Source: Methanobacteriota archaeon (lineage in GTDB: Archaea; Methanobacteriota; Methanobacteria; Methanobacteriales; Methanobacteriaceae). From it: a stretch of DNA of 64,000 nt. The translations under genes and the position numbers were made by a program. The first letter of the stretch is position 1. Each line of letters begins with the position of its first letter. Positions 26,669 through 34,633 of this stretch are shown in pieces. The notes below the pieces were generated by a model. It was not told the DNA's origin. It searched no databases and saw only the letters and a program-made list of their open reading frames with translations. Where the stretch lies: positions 1 through 64,000 of the forward strand of contig JAEZRD010000067.1 of the NCBI GenBank assembly GCA_023440975.1, read 5' to 3'.

Positions 26669-26683
26669 GTGTATTATATACAC
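26669..26683. promoter_or_regulatory. palindrome GTGTAT-N3-ATACAC before the HTH-ferredoxin gene
   Basis: A perfect 6-3-6 inverted repeat 14-28 bases before the chosen ATG, near the expected transcription start of the downstream of two TATA-like stretches (26693-26707). It is related to the sites at 26747 and 26996 and at modA (16589). Confidence 0.55.
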
Positions 26684-26746
26684 TTTTTGTTTTCTATATA
26701 TATAATAAGTTCGTACTAGAATCAAATAGGAATACTTATATATTGT

Positions 26747-26763
26747 TGTGTAGTATCTACACA
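26747..26763. promoter_or_regulatory. palindrome TGTGTAG-N3-CTACACA upstream of the fwd operon
   Basis: A perfect 7-3-7 palindrome. On the minus strand it lies immediately upstream of a TATA-like element (AATATATAAG, 26734-26744), where bound protein would touch the BRE/TFB site. It differs from the modA palindrome in only one base per arm. Confidence 0.65.
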
Positions 26764-26995
26764 TTTTTTGGTTTTTGAAAATTTATTAAAATAGGTGAAA
26801 ATTTAAAATAAATTATTATATGAATTTATTTATTGAAAAATGGATAAAAATTATTTTTTTATTGAATTTAATCTTTTTAATAATTTAGTTTTCAGTTTTA
26901 GCTAATTTTTTAATTTAATAAAATCTATGAAAAATGGGTCTATATGTAAGTATTTTCATGTCGAAAATGATAAAAAATAGATAAAAAATACAAAA

Positions 26996-27012
26996 TGTGT
27001 AGTAACTACACA
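26996..27012. promoter_or_regulatory. palindrome TGTGTAG-N3-CTACACA between moaA and the fwd operon
   Basis: A perfect 7-3-7 palindrome with arms identical to those at 26747. It lies 18 bases after the moaA stop and is followed on the minus strand by a T-rich stretch. It may therefore double as the moaA terminator stem; arm identity with the other site favours a protein-binding role. Confidence 0.5.
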
Positions 27013-27030
27013 TAATAAAAAATAATAAAA

Positions 27031-27966
27031 TCAATCAGAATAATAAGGTTCACGAGAATTAATAGCCTCTAAAAAAATCTTTTCAAGATTCTCCTCAGAC
27101 TCCCCAGCCCTAATATGACCAACCAAATCAACAAGATTATCATTTCTAAGCAAACAAGGCTTAATCTTCCCTTCAGGAGTAATTCTTAATCTTGTACAAT
27201 TCTCACAAAATTTAGTATTATCCATTGGACGAACAATCTCAACCTCACCACCATCAATATAATACTTCTTCCTATCCTGCATAAACTCACGAACACGAAC
27301 CTCACTTGCTAAACTCTCAAATTCCTGTTCCAAAGGAGTCATATCATAATGGAATTTCTCATTAAAATCATTATCTTCACAATTATCAGTTTCTAAAATT
27401 TCAATTAACTGTAAAATTAAACCATTATCCTTACAAAAACCAAACATATCATGAATTTCAGTATCATTAATACCTTTCATAACTACCATATTAATTTTAA
27501 CAGGATAAAGACCCGCATCAACAGCTTTAAGAATACCCTCCTTAACATTGTTCAAATAATCTTTTTTAGTTAAACATTGATATGTCTCAGGTTTAAGAGT
27601 ATCTAAACTAACATTAACCCTTTTTAACCCAGCACTAACTAAATCTTCAGCATATTTACCTAAAAAAATACCATTAGTAGTTATTGAAATATCCTTAAAA
27701 TTTAAAGTATTAATTTTATTAACTATCTCCACAATATCAGATCTAACTAAAGGTTCACCACCAGACAGTCGAATCTTCTCAACCCCTAAATTTTTAGCAA
27801 TCTTCACTATTTTAAATATTTCTTCAGGAGTCATCTCTTCATTAGTAGCTAACATTCCATCATGATGACAATAAAAACATTGTATATTACAACGGTTAGT
27901 AATAGATATACGTAATGATATTATAGGCCTATTATAAGTATCTTTAACTTTATCCAAATTAATCAC
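27031..27966 (-). CDS. moaA: GTP 3',8-cyclase MoaA
   Basis: 311 residues of radical-SAM MoaA. SLRISITNRCNIQCFYCHHDGM holds the CxxxCxxC SAM cluster, and KIRLSGGEPLVR is the glycine-rich SAM motif. The C-terminal second cluster is NTKFCENCTRLRITPEGKIKPCLL, whose three cysteines bind the GTP-contacting [4Fe-4S]. It starts molybdopterin synthesis from GTP. The gene follows mobB by 10 bp, so the two form an operon, and it lies between the fwd and fdh operons whose enzymes need the cofactor. Confidence 0.95.
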   Translation of the reverse strand: MINLDKVKDTYNRPIISLRISITNRCNIQCFYCHHDGMLATNEEMTPEEIFKIVKIAKNLGVEKIRLSGGEPLVRSDIVEIVNKINTLNFKDISITTNGIFLGKYAEDLVSAGLKRVNVSLDTLKPETYQCLTKKDYLNNVKEGILKAVDAGLYPVKINMVVMKGINDTEIHDMFGFCKDNGLILQLIEILETDNCEDNDFNEKFHYDMTPLEQEFESLASEVRVREFMQDRKKYYIDGGEVEIVRPMDNTKFCENCTRLRITPEGKIKPCLLRNDNLVDLVGHIRAGESEENLEKIFLEAINSREPYYSD

Positions 27967-27976
27967 ACAAAAAAAT

Positions 27977-28687
27977 TTAATCTTTTTCTTTATTATTAAT
28001 TAAAATTTCAATATTATCAAAATCATTAACACCATATTCATTAGTTTTCAATGATTTTAACATTCCCAAAATAGTATTTTTAATAAAATCATTTACAAAA
28101 GCATTAATCCCTATATTAACACCATCAATAGAAACTGAAACATCAGCTTGTTTTTCAGGATTATAAACTAAATCATCATTTATAAAAGCTTTAGCTATAG
28201 TAGTAGCATCATTATATCCACAATCATCAACAAATAATGTATCAATTATATCATAACCATACTTTTCAATTTTATCAACTAATATAATCAAATCTTCATC
28301 AGTTAATTCTTTAGCATTAACGGAACTTATAGTATATTCATCAACTACATCAGGAGTAGTAGCTATTTTAGGATAATTATAACCTTTAAATCCTTCTATT
28401 ACAACAAAATCTGGTTCTGAAATTGCTTTAATTAAGAATAATATTCTATCCAAAGGTAATTGTTCACTTATATTAAAAAATGTTGATGCACCAATTCCTA
28501 CAACTACCTCTGCACCTGCTTCTTTATGTTTAAAAGTATCTGTATTTTCTTTATCCATCACCATAGTATGATGAGAATGTTTAATACTATCTACTTTAAA
28601 TCCTCTTTTTTTTAGTTCTTTAATAATTTTTATAGTTAATGAAGTTTTACCACTATCTTTATTTCCAACAACTGACACTATTCTCAT
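27977..28687 (-). CDS. mobB: MobB-like GTP-binding protein of Mo cofactor maturation
   Basis: About 236 residues. The N-terminal 160 match MobB: P-loop VVGNKDSGKTSL, IKHSHH, DTFKHKEAGA, and VIEGFKGYNYPKI. The C-terminal 80 residues (VSVSIDGVNIGINAFVNDFIKNTILGMLKSLK) are an extra domain seen in archaeal MobB-type proteins. The expected role is in attaching a nucleotide to molybdopterin. AGGTG stands before the ATG at 28687; the GTG at 28696 is part of that site. Transcribed with moaA. Confidence 0.88.
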   Translation of the reverse strand: MRIVSVVGNKDSGKTSLTIKIIKELKKRGFKVDSIKHSHHTMVMDKENTDTFKHKEAGAEVVVGIGASTFFNISEQLPLDRILFLIKAISEPDFVVIEGFKGYNYPKIATTPDVVDEYTISSVNAKELTDEDLIILVDKIEKYGYDIIDTLFVDDCGYNDATTIAKAFINDDLVYNPEKQADVSVSIDGVNIGINAFVNDFIKNTILGMLKSLKTNEYGVNDFDNIEILINNKEKD

Positions 28688-28815
28688 GGCATGCACCTTA
28701 TTTTTTTAAATATAGTATTTAAATAAATTATTATCCAATTTTAGAAAATAAGCTTTTATTAAAATGATTATTATATAATTATAATATTTTTTTATAATCT
28801 ATATATATTTAATGT

Positions 28816-28833
28816 GATATGAAATTGCATATC
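28816..28833. repeat. inverted repeat GATATG-N6-CATATC upstream of mobB-moaA
   Basis: A perfect 6-bp inverted repeat with a 6-base spacer, 120-140 bases before mobB. Similar CATATCG strings occur in other gaps here (33312, 35553), but the evidence for a shared site is weak. Confidence 0.3.
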
Positions 28834-28873
28834 GATTTATTTAAAAAATAGTAACTTAATAAAAAAAAATAAA

Positions 28874-28910
28874 ATTGAAAATAAAACTATAAAAAAAGTT
28901 TTATTTCAAT
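28874..28910 (-). terminator. terminator of the fdhCAB operon
   Basis: A 14-bp stem with one bulged base (ATTGAAATAAAACT on the minus strand pairing with AGTTTTATTTTCAAT) and an 8-base loop. A T-rich run follows on the minus strand. It starts 13 bases after the fdhB stop. Confidence 0.7.
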
Positions 28911-28923
28911 ATTCCATTAACCA

Positions 28924-30132
28924 TTATCTGTTATCAGGTAATTTGAATTCAGTAAATGGTAATGGTTCATCTCCGTTGTCTACACCACTGTAGTAACCGA
29001 AGATTTCTTTAACCTTATTGTTTACAGTAGCCCAAATTTTGGATACTGGAATTTCACAAGGACATACTTCAGAACATTGACCACAATTAGTACATGCATC
29101 AGCCATATGCACCATACGAGTTAAGTGGAAGAACGGAGCTGCTGGTGTATATCCACCAGGTACCCATTCAGGTCCTTCAGTTTCAAGACAACAATCTTCA
29201 CAGTAACATAATGGACATGCTTCACGACAACCATAACATTTCATACAAGTAGACATTTCTTCTTTGTACATATTAAGTACATCGAGTATGTCTCCAGTTG
29301 TACCTGCGAAATCTTTTTCTTTTTGTTTGTTAGCTTGTTTTACCATTACATTATTGATTTTATCTCGAATTTCAATACCTTTTTCAATTGGTTCTGCAGT
29401 TTCTACTAATTTTTCATCAATGACATTGTTTAAGACTTCAGCACCTTTTTCTGTGAAAACTTCAACGAATGTAGCTTTTCCAGCTAATTCACCAATAACT
29501 CCCCAGTTACCTAATGCTAAATCAGCATTTGATGGGATGTTCATGTCACATCTTTGACAGTTTTCTCTTCTTCCCATGCCTTCTTCTTCAAGTTCATCAA
29601 TTTTTATTCCTTTTTCTTCACCATCTTTAGTTTCTACAATGAGTTTTCCTTTAGCAATTTCTTCTTTAGCAACATTTGCAGGATCGACTCCATAGACTTC
29701 TTTGAACATTTTCATAGTTGGTACAGGAGGTAATGTTCCTCCACAGTTTACACCTACTAAGACTACGTTATCTTCTATGATTCTGCCTTTGCGCATTAAT
29801 TCTCTAATGGTCATTGCATCACATGGTTTACATGTTACAGCTACTTTGAAATCTCTTGCACCATCAAGGTATTTAGTTAAAAATTTTGCTAAATTTAATG
29901 TACCACAATGAAGAGATCCTGCTGATTTAATAATATCTTCAGGTTCAGTTATTAAAACAGGTTTAGCATCATATAAATCAAATGCTTCTTCGACAGCAAG
30001 TACTGCATCAACGGTTCCAGATTCTAAGAGATATTTCATTATAGTGGTTACAACTCCACCATATTCTCCTTCATCTTTAATTTCATTATCTGCTGAGTAT
30101 GCATAATATTTATCGTTAACTTTTACTGACAT
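28924..30132 (-). CDS. fdhB: formate dehydrogenase beta subunit (F420-dependent)
   Basis: 402 residues of the FdhB/FrhB family. The N-terminal half binds flavin and coenzyme F420 (SGTVDAVLAV, AVTCKPCDAMTIRELM, VGVNCGGTLPP, NCQRCDMNIPSNADLALGNWG). The C-terminal part carries two [4Fe-4S] motifs (CMKCYGCREACPLCYCEDCC and CTNCGQCSEVCPCEIP). With FdhA it oxidises formate and reduces F420. Its start overlaps the fdhA stop by 10 bp. Confidence 0.96.
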   Translation of the reverse strand: MSVKVNDKYYAYSADNEIKDEGEYGGVVTTIMKYLLESGTVDAVLAVEEAFDLYDAKPVLITEPEDIIKSAGSLHCGTLNLAKFLTKYLDGARDFKVAVTCKPCDAMTIRELMRKGRIIEDNVVLVGVNCGGTLPPVPTMKMFKEVYGVDPANVAKEEIAKGKLIVETKDGEEKGIKIDELEEEGMGRRENCQRCDMNIPSNADLALGNWGVIGELAGKATFVEVFTEKGAEVLNNVIDEKLVETAEPIEKGIEIRDKINNVMVKQANKQKEKDFAGTTGDILDVLNMYKEEMSTCMKCYGCREACPLCYCEDCCLETEGPEWVPGGYTPAAPFFHLTRMVHMADACTNCGQCSEVCPCEIPVSKIWATVNNKVKEIFGYYSGVDNGDEPLPFTEFKLPDNR

Positions 30133-32213
30133 GCTAATCTACTCATTTTTTCCACTTTAATAGCACATGCTTTTAACTCAATCATTTTACATTTAGGATC
30201 TAAAGATTTAGAATTAGTTAACATGTTAGCAGCACATTCTGAAAAGTGCATTGGAATATTTACTATTCCACGTTTAATGTTATCAGTTACTCTAGCAGAT
30301 ATTTCAATACTTCCTCTTCTAGAACTTGCTTTAACAATTTCTTTATCAATGATACCTAATTCTTTAGCATCTTCAGTGTTAATTTCAATGTATCCTGTTT
30401 TAACTTCATTATCTAATGTTTCACATCTTCTGGTCATTGCAGCGTGATAGTGGAATAAGATACGTGTAGTTGTTAAAAGTAATGGGTATTCATCATCAGT
30501 TACTTCTACTGGTCCTCTGTGTTCTTGAGGCATGAAGATAGCTTTTCCATTAGGTCTTGAGAATTTTTCTGCATACATTAATGGTTGACATGGGTCATCT
30601 TCACTTGGACATGGCCAATGTAATGCTTCTGGTGAATCTAATCGTTTACGATCCATACCTGCCATTATTGGTGCACATTCTCGGATTTCATTGAATATAT
30701 CTTCTGATGTTTCATAATGGAATTGTTCAGGATGAGCGTCTTCTCCCATTCTTATTGCTAATTGTTCCATTATTTTCCAATCTAACATTGCGTCACCAGG
30801 TGGTTCTTGAGCTTTATGTAAACATTGTACTCTTCTTTCACCACTGGTAAATGTTCCTTCTTGTTCTCCCCAACCTGCTGCTGGGAATACAACATCTGCT
30901 AATGCTGCAGTATCAGTCATGAATAATTCTTGAACTACAAGCATGTCTAAGTTTGCAATTGCTTCTTTTGTGTGAGTGATATCTGCATCAGATAATACAG
31001 GGTCTTCTCCGTGTATGTATAATAACTTTAAATCTCCTGCATGTGCAGCATTCATCATTTCTATTAATGTTAATCCTGGTTTAGCTGGTAAATCTGTACC
31101 ATAGTAATTGTTGAACCAGTCAGTAGTTTCTTGATCTGCTACTTTTCTGTATCCTACATAATCACTTGGTAATGCTCCCATATCACAAGCACCTTGTACA
31201 TTGTTTTGTCCTCTTAATGGATTTACACCAGTACCTATTCTTCCTAAGTTACCTGTTAACATTGCAAGGTTTGCTGTACACATTACATTATCTGCACCGT
31301 GTGAATGTTCTGTAATACCTAATGAGTATACAATAGCTGCTTTTTCTGCTTTTGCATAGTCCATTGTAATTTCTGTTAGGCGTTCTTTATCAGCTTCAGT
31401 TATTTCACATACTTTATCTATATCATATTCAGATACAACTTTTTTGAGTTCATCGAAATTTTCGGTTCTTGCTTTAATGAATTCTTCATCTTGTAAATCA
31501 TTATCTATGATTAATTTCATCATTCCATTCATTAAAGCTACATCTGTACCTGTTTTGAATTCTAAATATTTATCTGCTAATTTTGCAGTTGGAGTGTATC
31601 TTGGGTCTGCTACTATAATTTCTGCTCCATTCTTTTTAGCTTTGATTAATTTTCTACCGAATAATGGGTGTGCTTCCATACTGTTTGCACCAATGACAAA
31701 TATTACATCAGCTTCCATTATACTGTCGAATCCATTAGTCATAGCTCCTGAACCGAAACAAGTAGCTAATCCTGCTACTGTAGGACCGTGACATATACGT
31801 GCACAGTGGTCTACATTATGTGTTCCACATGCAACTCTAGCAAATTTTTGTGTTATATAAATATTTTCATTTGGGGATCTTGCACATGCGTAGAATCCTA
31901 GTTTGTTAGGATCTTCAGCTTTGATTTCGTTTAGTTTATTAGCTACTAAATTTAAAGCTTCATCCCATGAAGCTTCTCTGAATTCCCCATTTTCTTTTAT
32001 TAAAGGAGTTTTTAATCTGTCTTCACGGTTAATGAATTCATATCCAAAGTTTCCTTTTGGACATACTTTTCCTTCATTTACTGGATGCCGTTTCCAAGGT
32101 TCAACTCCTATTATTTTTCCGTCCTTTACAACAAAATTAAGTCCACAACCTGTACCACAATATGGGCAGATTGTTGGAACATATTCTATTTTAGGGACAT
32201 TTTTTGCAACCAT
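30123..32213 (-). CDS. fdhA: formate dehydrogenase alpha subunit, Mo/W catalytic
   Basis: 696 residues of the molybdopterin oxidoreductase family. The [4Fe-4S] ligands are Cys16, Cys19, Cys23 and Cys51 (CPYCGTGCG, KVCPKGNFG). Cys141 in DHCARICHGPTVAG is the metal ligand, cysteine where some relatives have selenocysteine. Later blocks include GANSMEAHP, TGTDVALMNGMMK, LTGNLGRIGTGVNPLRGQNNVQG, and the C-terminal dinucleotide-binding domain (LLTTTRILFHYHAAMTRR). GGAGAT precedes the ATG. It is preceded by fdhC and overlaps fdhB. Confidence 0.97.
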   Translation of the reverse strand: MVAKNVPKIEYVPTICPYCGTGCGLNFVVKDGKIIGVEPWKRHPVNEGKVCPKGNFGYEFINREDRLKTPLIKENGEFREASWDEALNLVANKLNEIKAEDPNKLGFYACARSPNENIYITQKFARVACGTHNVDHCARICHGPTVAGLATCFGSGAMTNGFDSIMEADVIFVIGANSMEAHPLFGRKLIKAKKNGAEIIVADPRYTPTAKLADKYLEFKTGTDVALMNGMMKLIIDNDLQDEEFIKARTENFDELKKVVSEYDIDKVCEITEADKERLTEITMDYAKAEKAAIVYSLGITEHSHGADNVMCTANLAMLTGNLGRIGTGVNPLRGQNNVQGACDMGALPSDYVGYRKVADQETTDWFNNYYGTDLPAKPGLTLIEMMNAAHAGDLKLLYIHGEDPVLSDADITHTKEAIANLDMLVVQELFMTDTAALADVVFPAAGWGEQEGTFTSGERRVQCLHKAQEPPGDAMLDWKIMEQLAIRMGEDAHPEQFHYETSEDIFNEIRECAPIMAGMDRKRLDSPEALHWPCPSEDDPCQPLMYAEKFSRPNGKAIFMPQEHRGPVEVTDDEYPLLLTTTRILFHYHAAMTRRCETLDNEVKTGYIEINTEDAKELGIIDKEIVKASSRRGSIEISARVTDNIKRGIVNIPMHFSECAANMLTNSKSLDPKCKMIELKACAIKVEKMSRLACQ

Positions 32214-32301
32214 TTTATAATCTCCATAATTAAAAAAAATGATTTAAATTGTTTAAGTTTTTAACAATTTTTTTCAGTTTTTTTATTAAACAAGAGTTTT
32301 T

Positions 32302-32350
32302 AGGTTGTATTAAATTTATATTATTAAATAAATTAATTTAATACAAACCT
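32302..32350 (-). repeat. long inverted repeat between fdhC and fdhA
   Basis: Arms AGGTTGTATTAAATT (32302-32316) and AATTTAATACAAACCT (32335-32350) pair over 15 bp with one bulge and an 18-base AT loop. In the fdh transcript this makes a stable stem between the transporter and enzyme genes. It could be a partial terminator, processing or stability element. Confidence 0.6.
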
Positions 32351-32374
32351 GTTTTAACTATTGTTTAATTTTTT

Positions 32375-33199
32375 TTATCCTCTACAATATACATACCAGT
32401 AGGCACATGCTACGAATAATGCACCACCAATAATGTTTCCGATTGTAACTGGAATTAAGTTGTTCCATAATAATTGTACTACAGATATTTTTGCACCTAA
32501 GAACATACCTAATGGTATAAAGAACATGTTAGCTACACTGTGCTCGAATCCTAAAGTTACGAAAGCCATAATTGGGACCCAAATACCTACAATTTTACTA
32601 ATTATATCATCAGAAGCCACTGCCATATAAACAGCTAAACAAACAAGCCAGTTACATCCAATACCTCTTACTAATGCTTGTATCCAAGTGATTGATTTTA
32701 CGGTTTTTCCTGCGGATAAGAAGCTTGCTCCACCTAATGCTTTTGTGTTAGCAACTGTTAGTGCATTACCCATGAATGGGTCTGCAGTCATAATACCAGA
32801 TAAATATGCTAATACGAAAGCAACGAATAAAGCTCCTACGAAGTTGAAAACCCAACTTCCAATCCAATTTTTACATAATCCACCAATGCTTGATTTTCCA
32901 TCTAAAACACCAGCAGTCATGTACATGACGTTACCTGTGAATAATTCGGATCCACAAATTACAACCATGATTAAACCTACAGGGAACACTGCACCGAATA
33001 CAAACTTACAGAGACCTGGTGGGAAACCAGCTGCAGCCATTCCAGCGTTACAAATTTCAGCTAACATTCCACCGAATGCAATGTAAGCACCTGCAAGGAA
33101 TCCTAAAATTGCAAGAGATGCAATTGAAAGATCAGTTTTTCCTCCACCGATATTTGCGACAGCTTGTGCTGTCTCACCCGGACTTTTAAAAGAACTCAT
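32375..33199 (-). CDS. fdhC: formate transporter FdhC (FNT family)
   Basis: 274 residues with six membrane spans and FNT signatures: GGMLAEICNAGMAAAGFPPGLCKFVFGAVFPVGLIMVVICGSELFTGN in the first half and FVTLGFEHSVANMFFIPLG with its conserved His in the second. It is a pentameric formate channel that supplies FdhAB in the cytoplasm. A 161-bp gap with a stem-loop separates it from fdhA; the order fdhC-fdhA-fdhB is the known methanobacterial arrangement. Confidence 0.96.
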   Translation of the reverse strand: MSSFKSPGETAQAVANIGGGKTDLSIASLAILGFLAGAYIAFGGMLAEICNAGMAAAGFPPGLCKFVFGAVFPVGLIMVVICGSELFTGNVMYMTAGVLDGKSSIGGLCKNWIGSWVFNFVGALFVAFVLAYLSGIMTADPFMGNALTVANTKALGGASFLSAGKTVKSITWIQALVRGIGCNWLVCLAVYMAVASDDIISKIVGIWVPIMAFVTLGFEHSVANMFFIPLGMFLGAKISVVQLLWNNLIPVTIGNIIGGALFVACAYWYVYCRG

Positions 33200-33556
33200 T
33201 TTTTCTTAACTCTTTTATACTATCCCATATTTTTAATAATACCCAAAATGTTACTTTGATAAACTAATGAGTATTATAACACTATTTCTATATTTTCCTT
33301 ATAAAAGCTATTTCGATATGAATTAAAAAGTAACCTTTATATAGTAGTTTTAACAATATGAAAAAAGTCGAACAAAATAATACGAACAATTACTTTTTTA
33401 AATATAATTTCAAACATTTAATGAAAATATTAAAGTAAATACGAAAAAATTTTAAAAAAATTAAAAAATTTTAATCATATTATAGTAAAAGTATTCAAAA
33501 CGATATGTAAAAAAAAGTTAGAAAATAAAAAAAATATAAAAAAATAAAATTATTAA
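33200..33556. other. fdh promoter region, no gene
   Basis: 357 bp of AT-rich sequence upstream of fdhC and downstream of the DUF2149 gene. It has several scattered CGATATG/ACGAA-type strings, among them an imperfect palindrome TTCGATATGAA at 33312-33322. I see no ORF, RNA gene or clear operator, and the fdh promoter cannot be pinned down. Confidence 0.4.
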
Positions 33557-33877
33557 TTACGAAGAAACCATAACTAGTTTTCCCGTATCAGGATCTTTAT
33601 AAACTTTACCTACTTCACTATATCCAGAACCAGAAGAACTTCCATTAGCAACAGAGTCATTAGTAAATGTTTGTCCTGTGCTTATTTGTTGTCCTTGTTG
33701 GATGCTTTGGGATTGCTGAGAAGCCTGTGTTAAAACATCTGGATTTGCACTTAAAGATAATATTGCAAATATAAGAAATCCTAATGCTAAAACTAACATT
33801 GCATCTGAAAGGTTAGTTAAAGATGCCATTGGATCATCATCTTCCCCATCTGTTAAACGTTTTCTTTTTCTTAAAAT
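33557..33877 (-). CDS. DUF2149-type single-span membrane protein, ExbD/MotB-like partner, likely ATT start
   Basis: The canonical-start frame (ATG 33829) gives 90 residues. In-frame sequence upstream continues as a basic then acidic stretch, LRKRKRLTDGEDDDP, the usual N-terminus of DUF2149 proteins. No ATG, GTG or TTG exists there. AAGGAGG at 33893-33887 lies nine bases before an ATT at 33877, so I propose that ATT as the start (106 residues). One membrane span (AMLVLALGFLIFAILSLSA) is followed by a Gln/Ser-rich outer part ending in VGKVYKDPDTGKLVMVSS. It is next to the ExbB/TolQ-like gene, matching the ExbB-ExbD pairing. Function unknown. Confidence 0.7.
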   Translation of the reverse strand: MLRKRKRLTDGEDDDPMASLTNLSDAMLVLALGFLIFAILSLSANPDVLTQASQQSQSIQQGQQISTGQTFTNDSVANGSSSGSGYSEVGKVYKDPDTGKLVMVSS

Positions 33878-33915
33878 TTTAAGAAACCTCCTTAATATTA
33901 CAATCCTTATCTTTT

Positions 33916-34557
33916 TTAATATTCGCCTAATTTTTCAAGTACTGATTCTGCTACAGTTTCAGTTGTGGTTAAATCAGTTTCATACCATTGTTTTTTATAT
34001 TTTGAAACTACATAGCATAGTGAACTAATTGTTAACCCTACAACTGTAGTATCAAATGCAATAGTTAATGCTTCAGCTAAGGTTGCTATTTGACCTGAAC
34101 CTAATGCTGAAAGACCTGGACCTAATGGGATTAAGGTACCTAATAATCCAAGTACTGGACCAACTCTTACTAAAATATCTGTAAGATTTGTTTTCTTCAA
34201 TAAAGCCATTTGTTCATCTTCAACTAATTTACTAGCATATGATTTTCTAGCTTCAGGTTCTAAATTATGATTATCAACTATATTTGAAATAATATCTTTT
34301 TGATCTTTAAATAATGTACTTGATTCAACATGACTTTTAATTTCATCAGGACTTGTTGAATTATTAATATCATTTAAAAGAGATTCTAATTCTCTTTTTC
34401 GCATTGGTTTTCTAGTGAATTTTTCATTTACTAACCCACCTATTGCTAAAATTGATATTATTAAGAATAGAACTAAGAGCACTACAACTGGTGTGAGTAA
34501 ACTCTCAGAGACTATATGGATAAATGTAGTTAATATTTCTGTACCAACTATTATCAT
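33916..34557 (-). CDS. MotA/TolQ/ExbB-type proton channel protein
   Basis: 213 residues. One N-terminal span (LLTPVVVLLVLFLIISILAIGGLV) is followed by a cytoplasmic loop of about 90 residues. The conserved two-span domain VGPVLGLLGTLIPLGPGLSALGSG...ALTIAFDTTVVGLTISSLCYVV then follows. This is the ExbB/TolQ layout, a proton-driven motor stator. It pairs with the DUF2149 protein. What is energised in an archaeon is unknown; the neighbouring beta-helix surface protein is one candidate partner. Confidence 0.88.
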   Translation of the reverse strand: MIIVGTEILTTFIHIVSESLLTPVVVLLVLFLIISILAIGGLVNEKFTRKPMRKRELESLLNDINNSTSPDEIKSHVESSTLFKDQKDIISNIVDNHNLEPEARKSYASKLVEDEQMALLKKTNLTDILVRVGPVLGLLGTLIPLGPGLSALGSGQIATLAEALTIAFDTTVVGLTISSLCYVVSKYKKQWYETDLTTTETVAESVLEKLGEY

Positions 34558-34633
34558 TTTGCAAAAATTCTCCTATTAACTTAATTTTGTAATGTAAAAA
34601 AAAACTTTAACTATAAAATTATATTCATTTTTT

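Larger units (their letters stand above)
26684..27030. other. intergenic control region between moaA and the fwd operon
   Basis: About 350 bp without a gene. It contains two of the three palindromes of this gap (the third abuts its left edge) and two TATA-like elements for minus-strand transcription. The remaining AT-rich sequence shows no ORF or RNA fold that I can support. Confidence 0.6.

Noticed and set aside
26996..27012. Reading this palindrome only as the moaA terminator
   Set aside because: A T-rich stretch does follow it on the minus strand, but its arms are identical to the promoter palindrome at 26747, so a binding site is at least as likely; noted as ambiguous.
30123..32213. Selenocysteine (in-frame TGA) in fdhA or fwdB
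   Set aside because: Both genes read through with cysteine codons at the metal-ligand position (Cys141 in FdhA, about Cys128 in FwdB).
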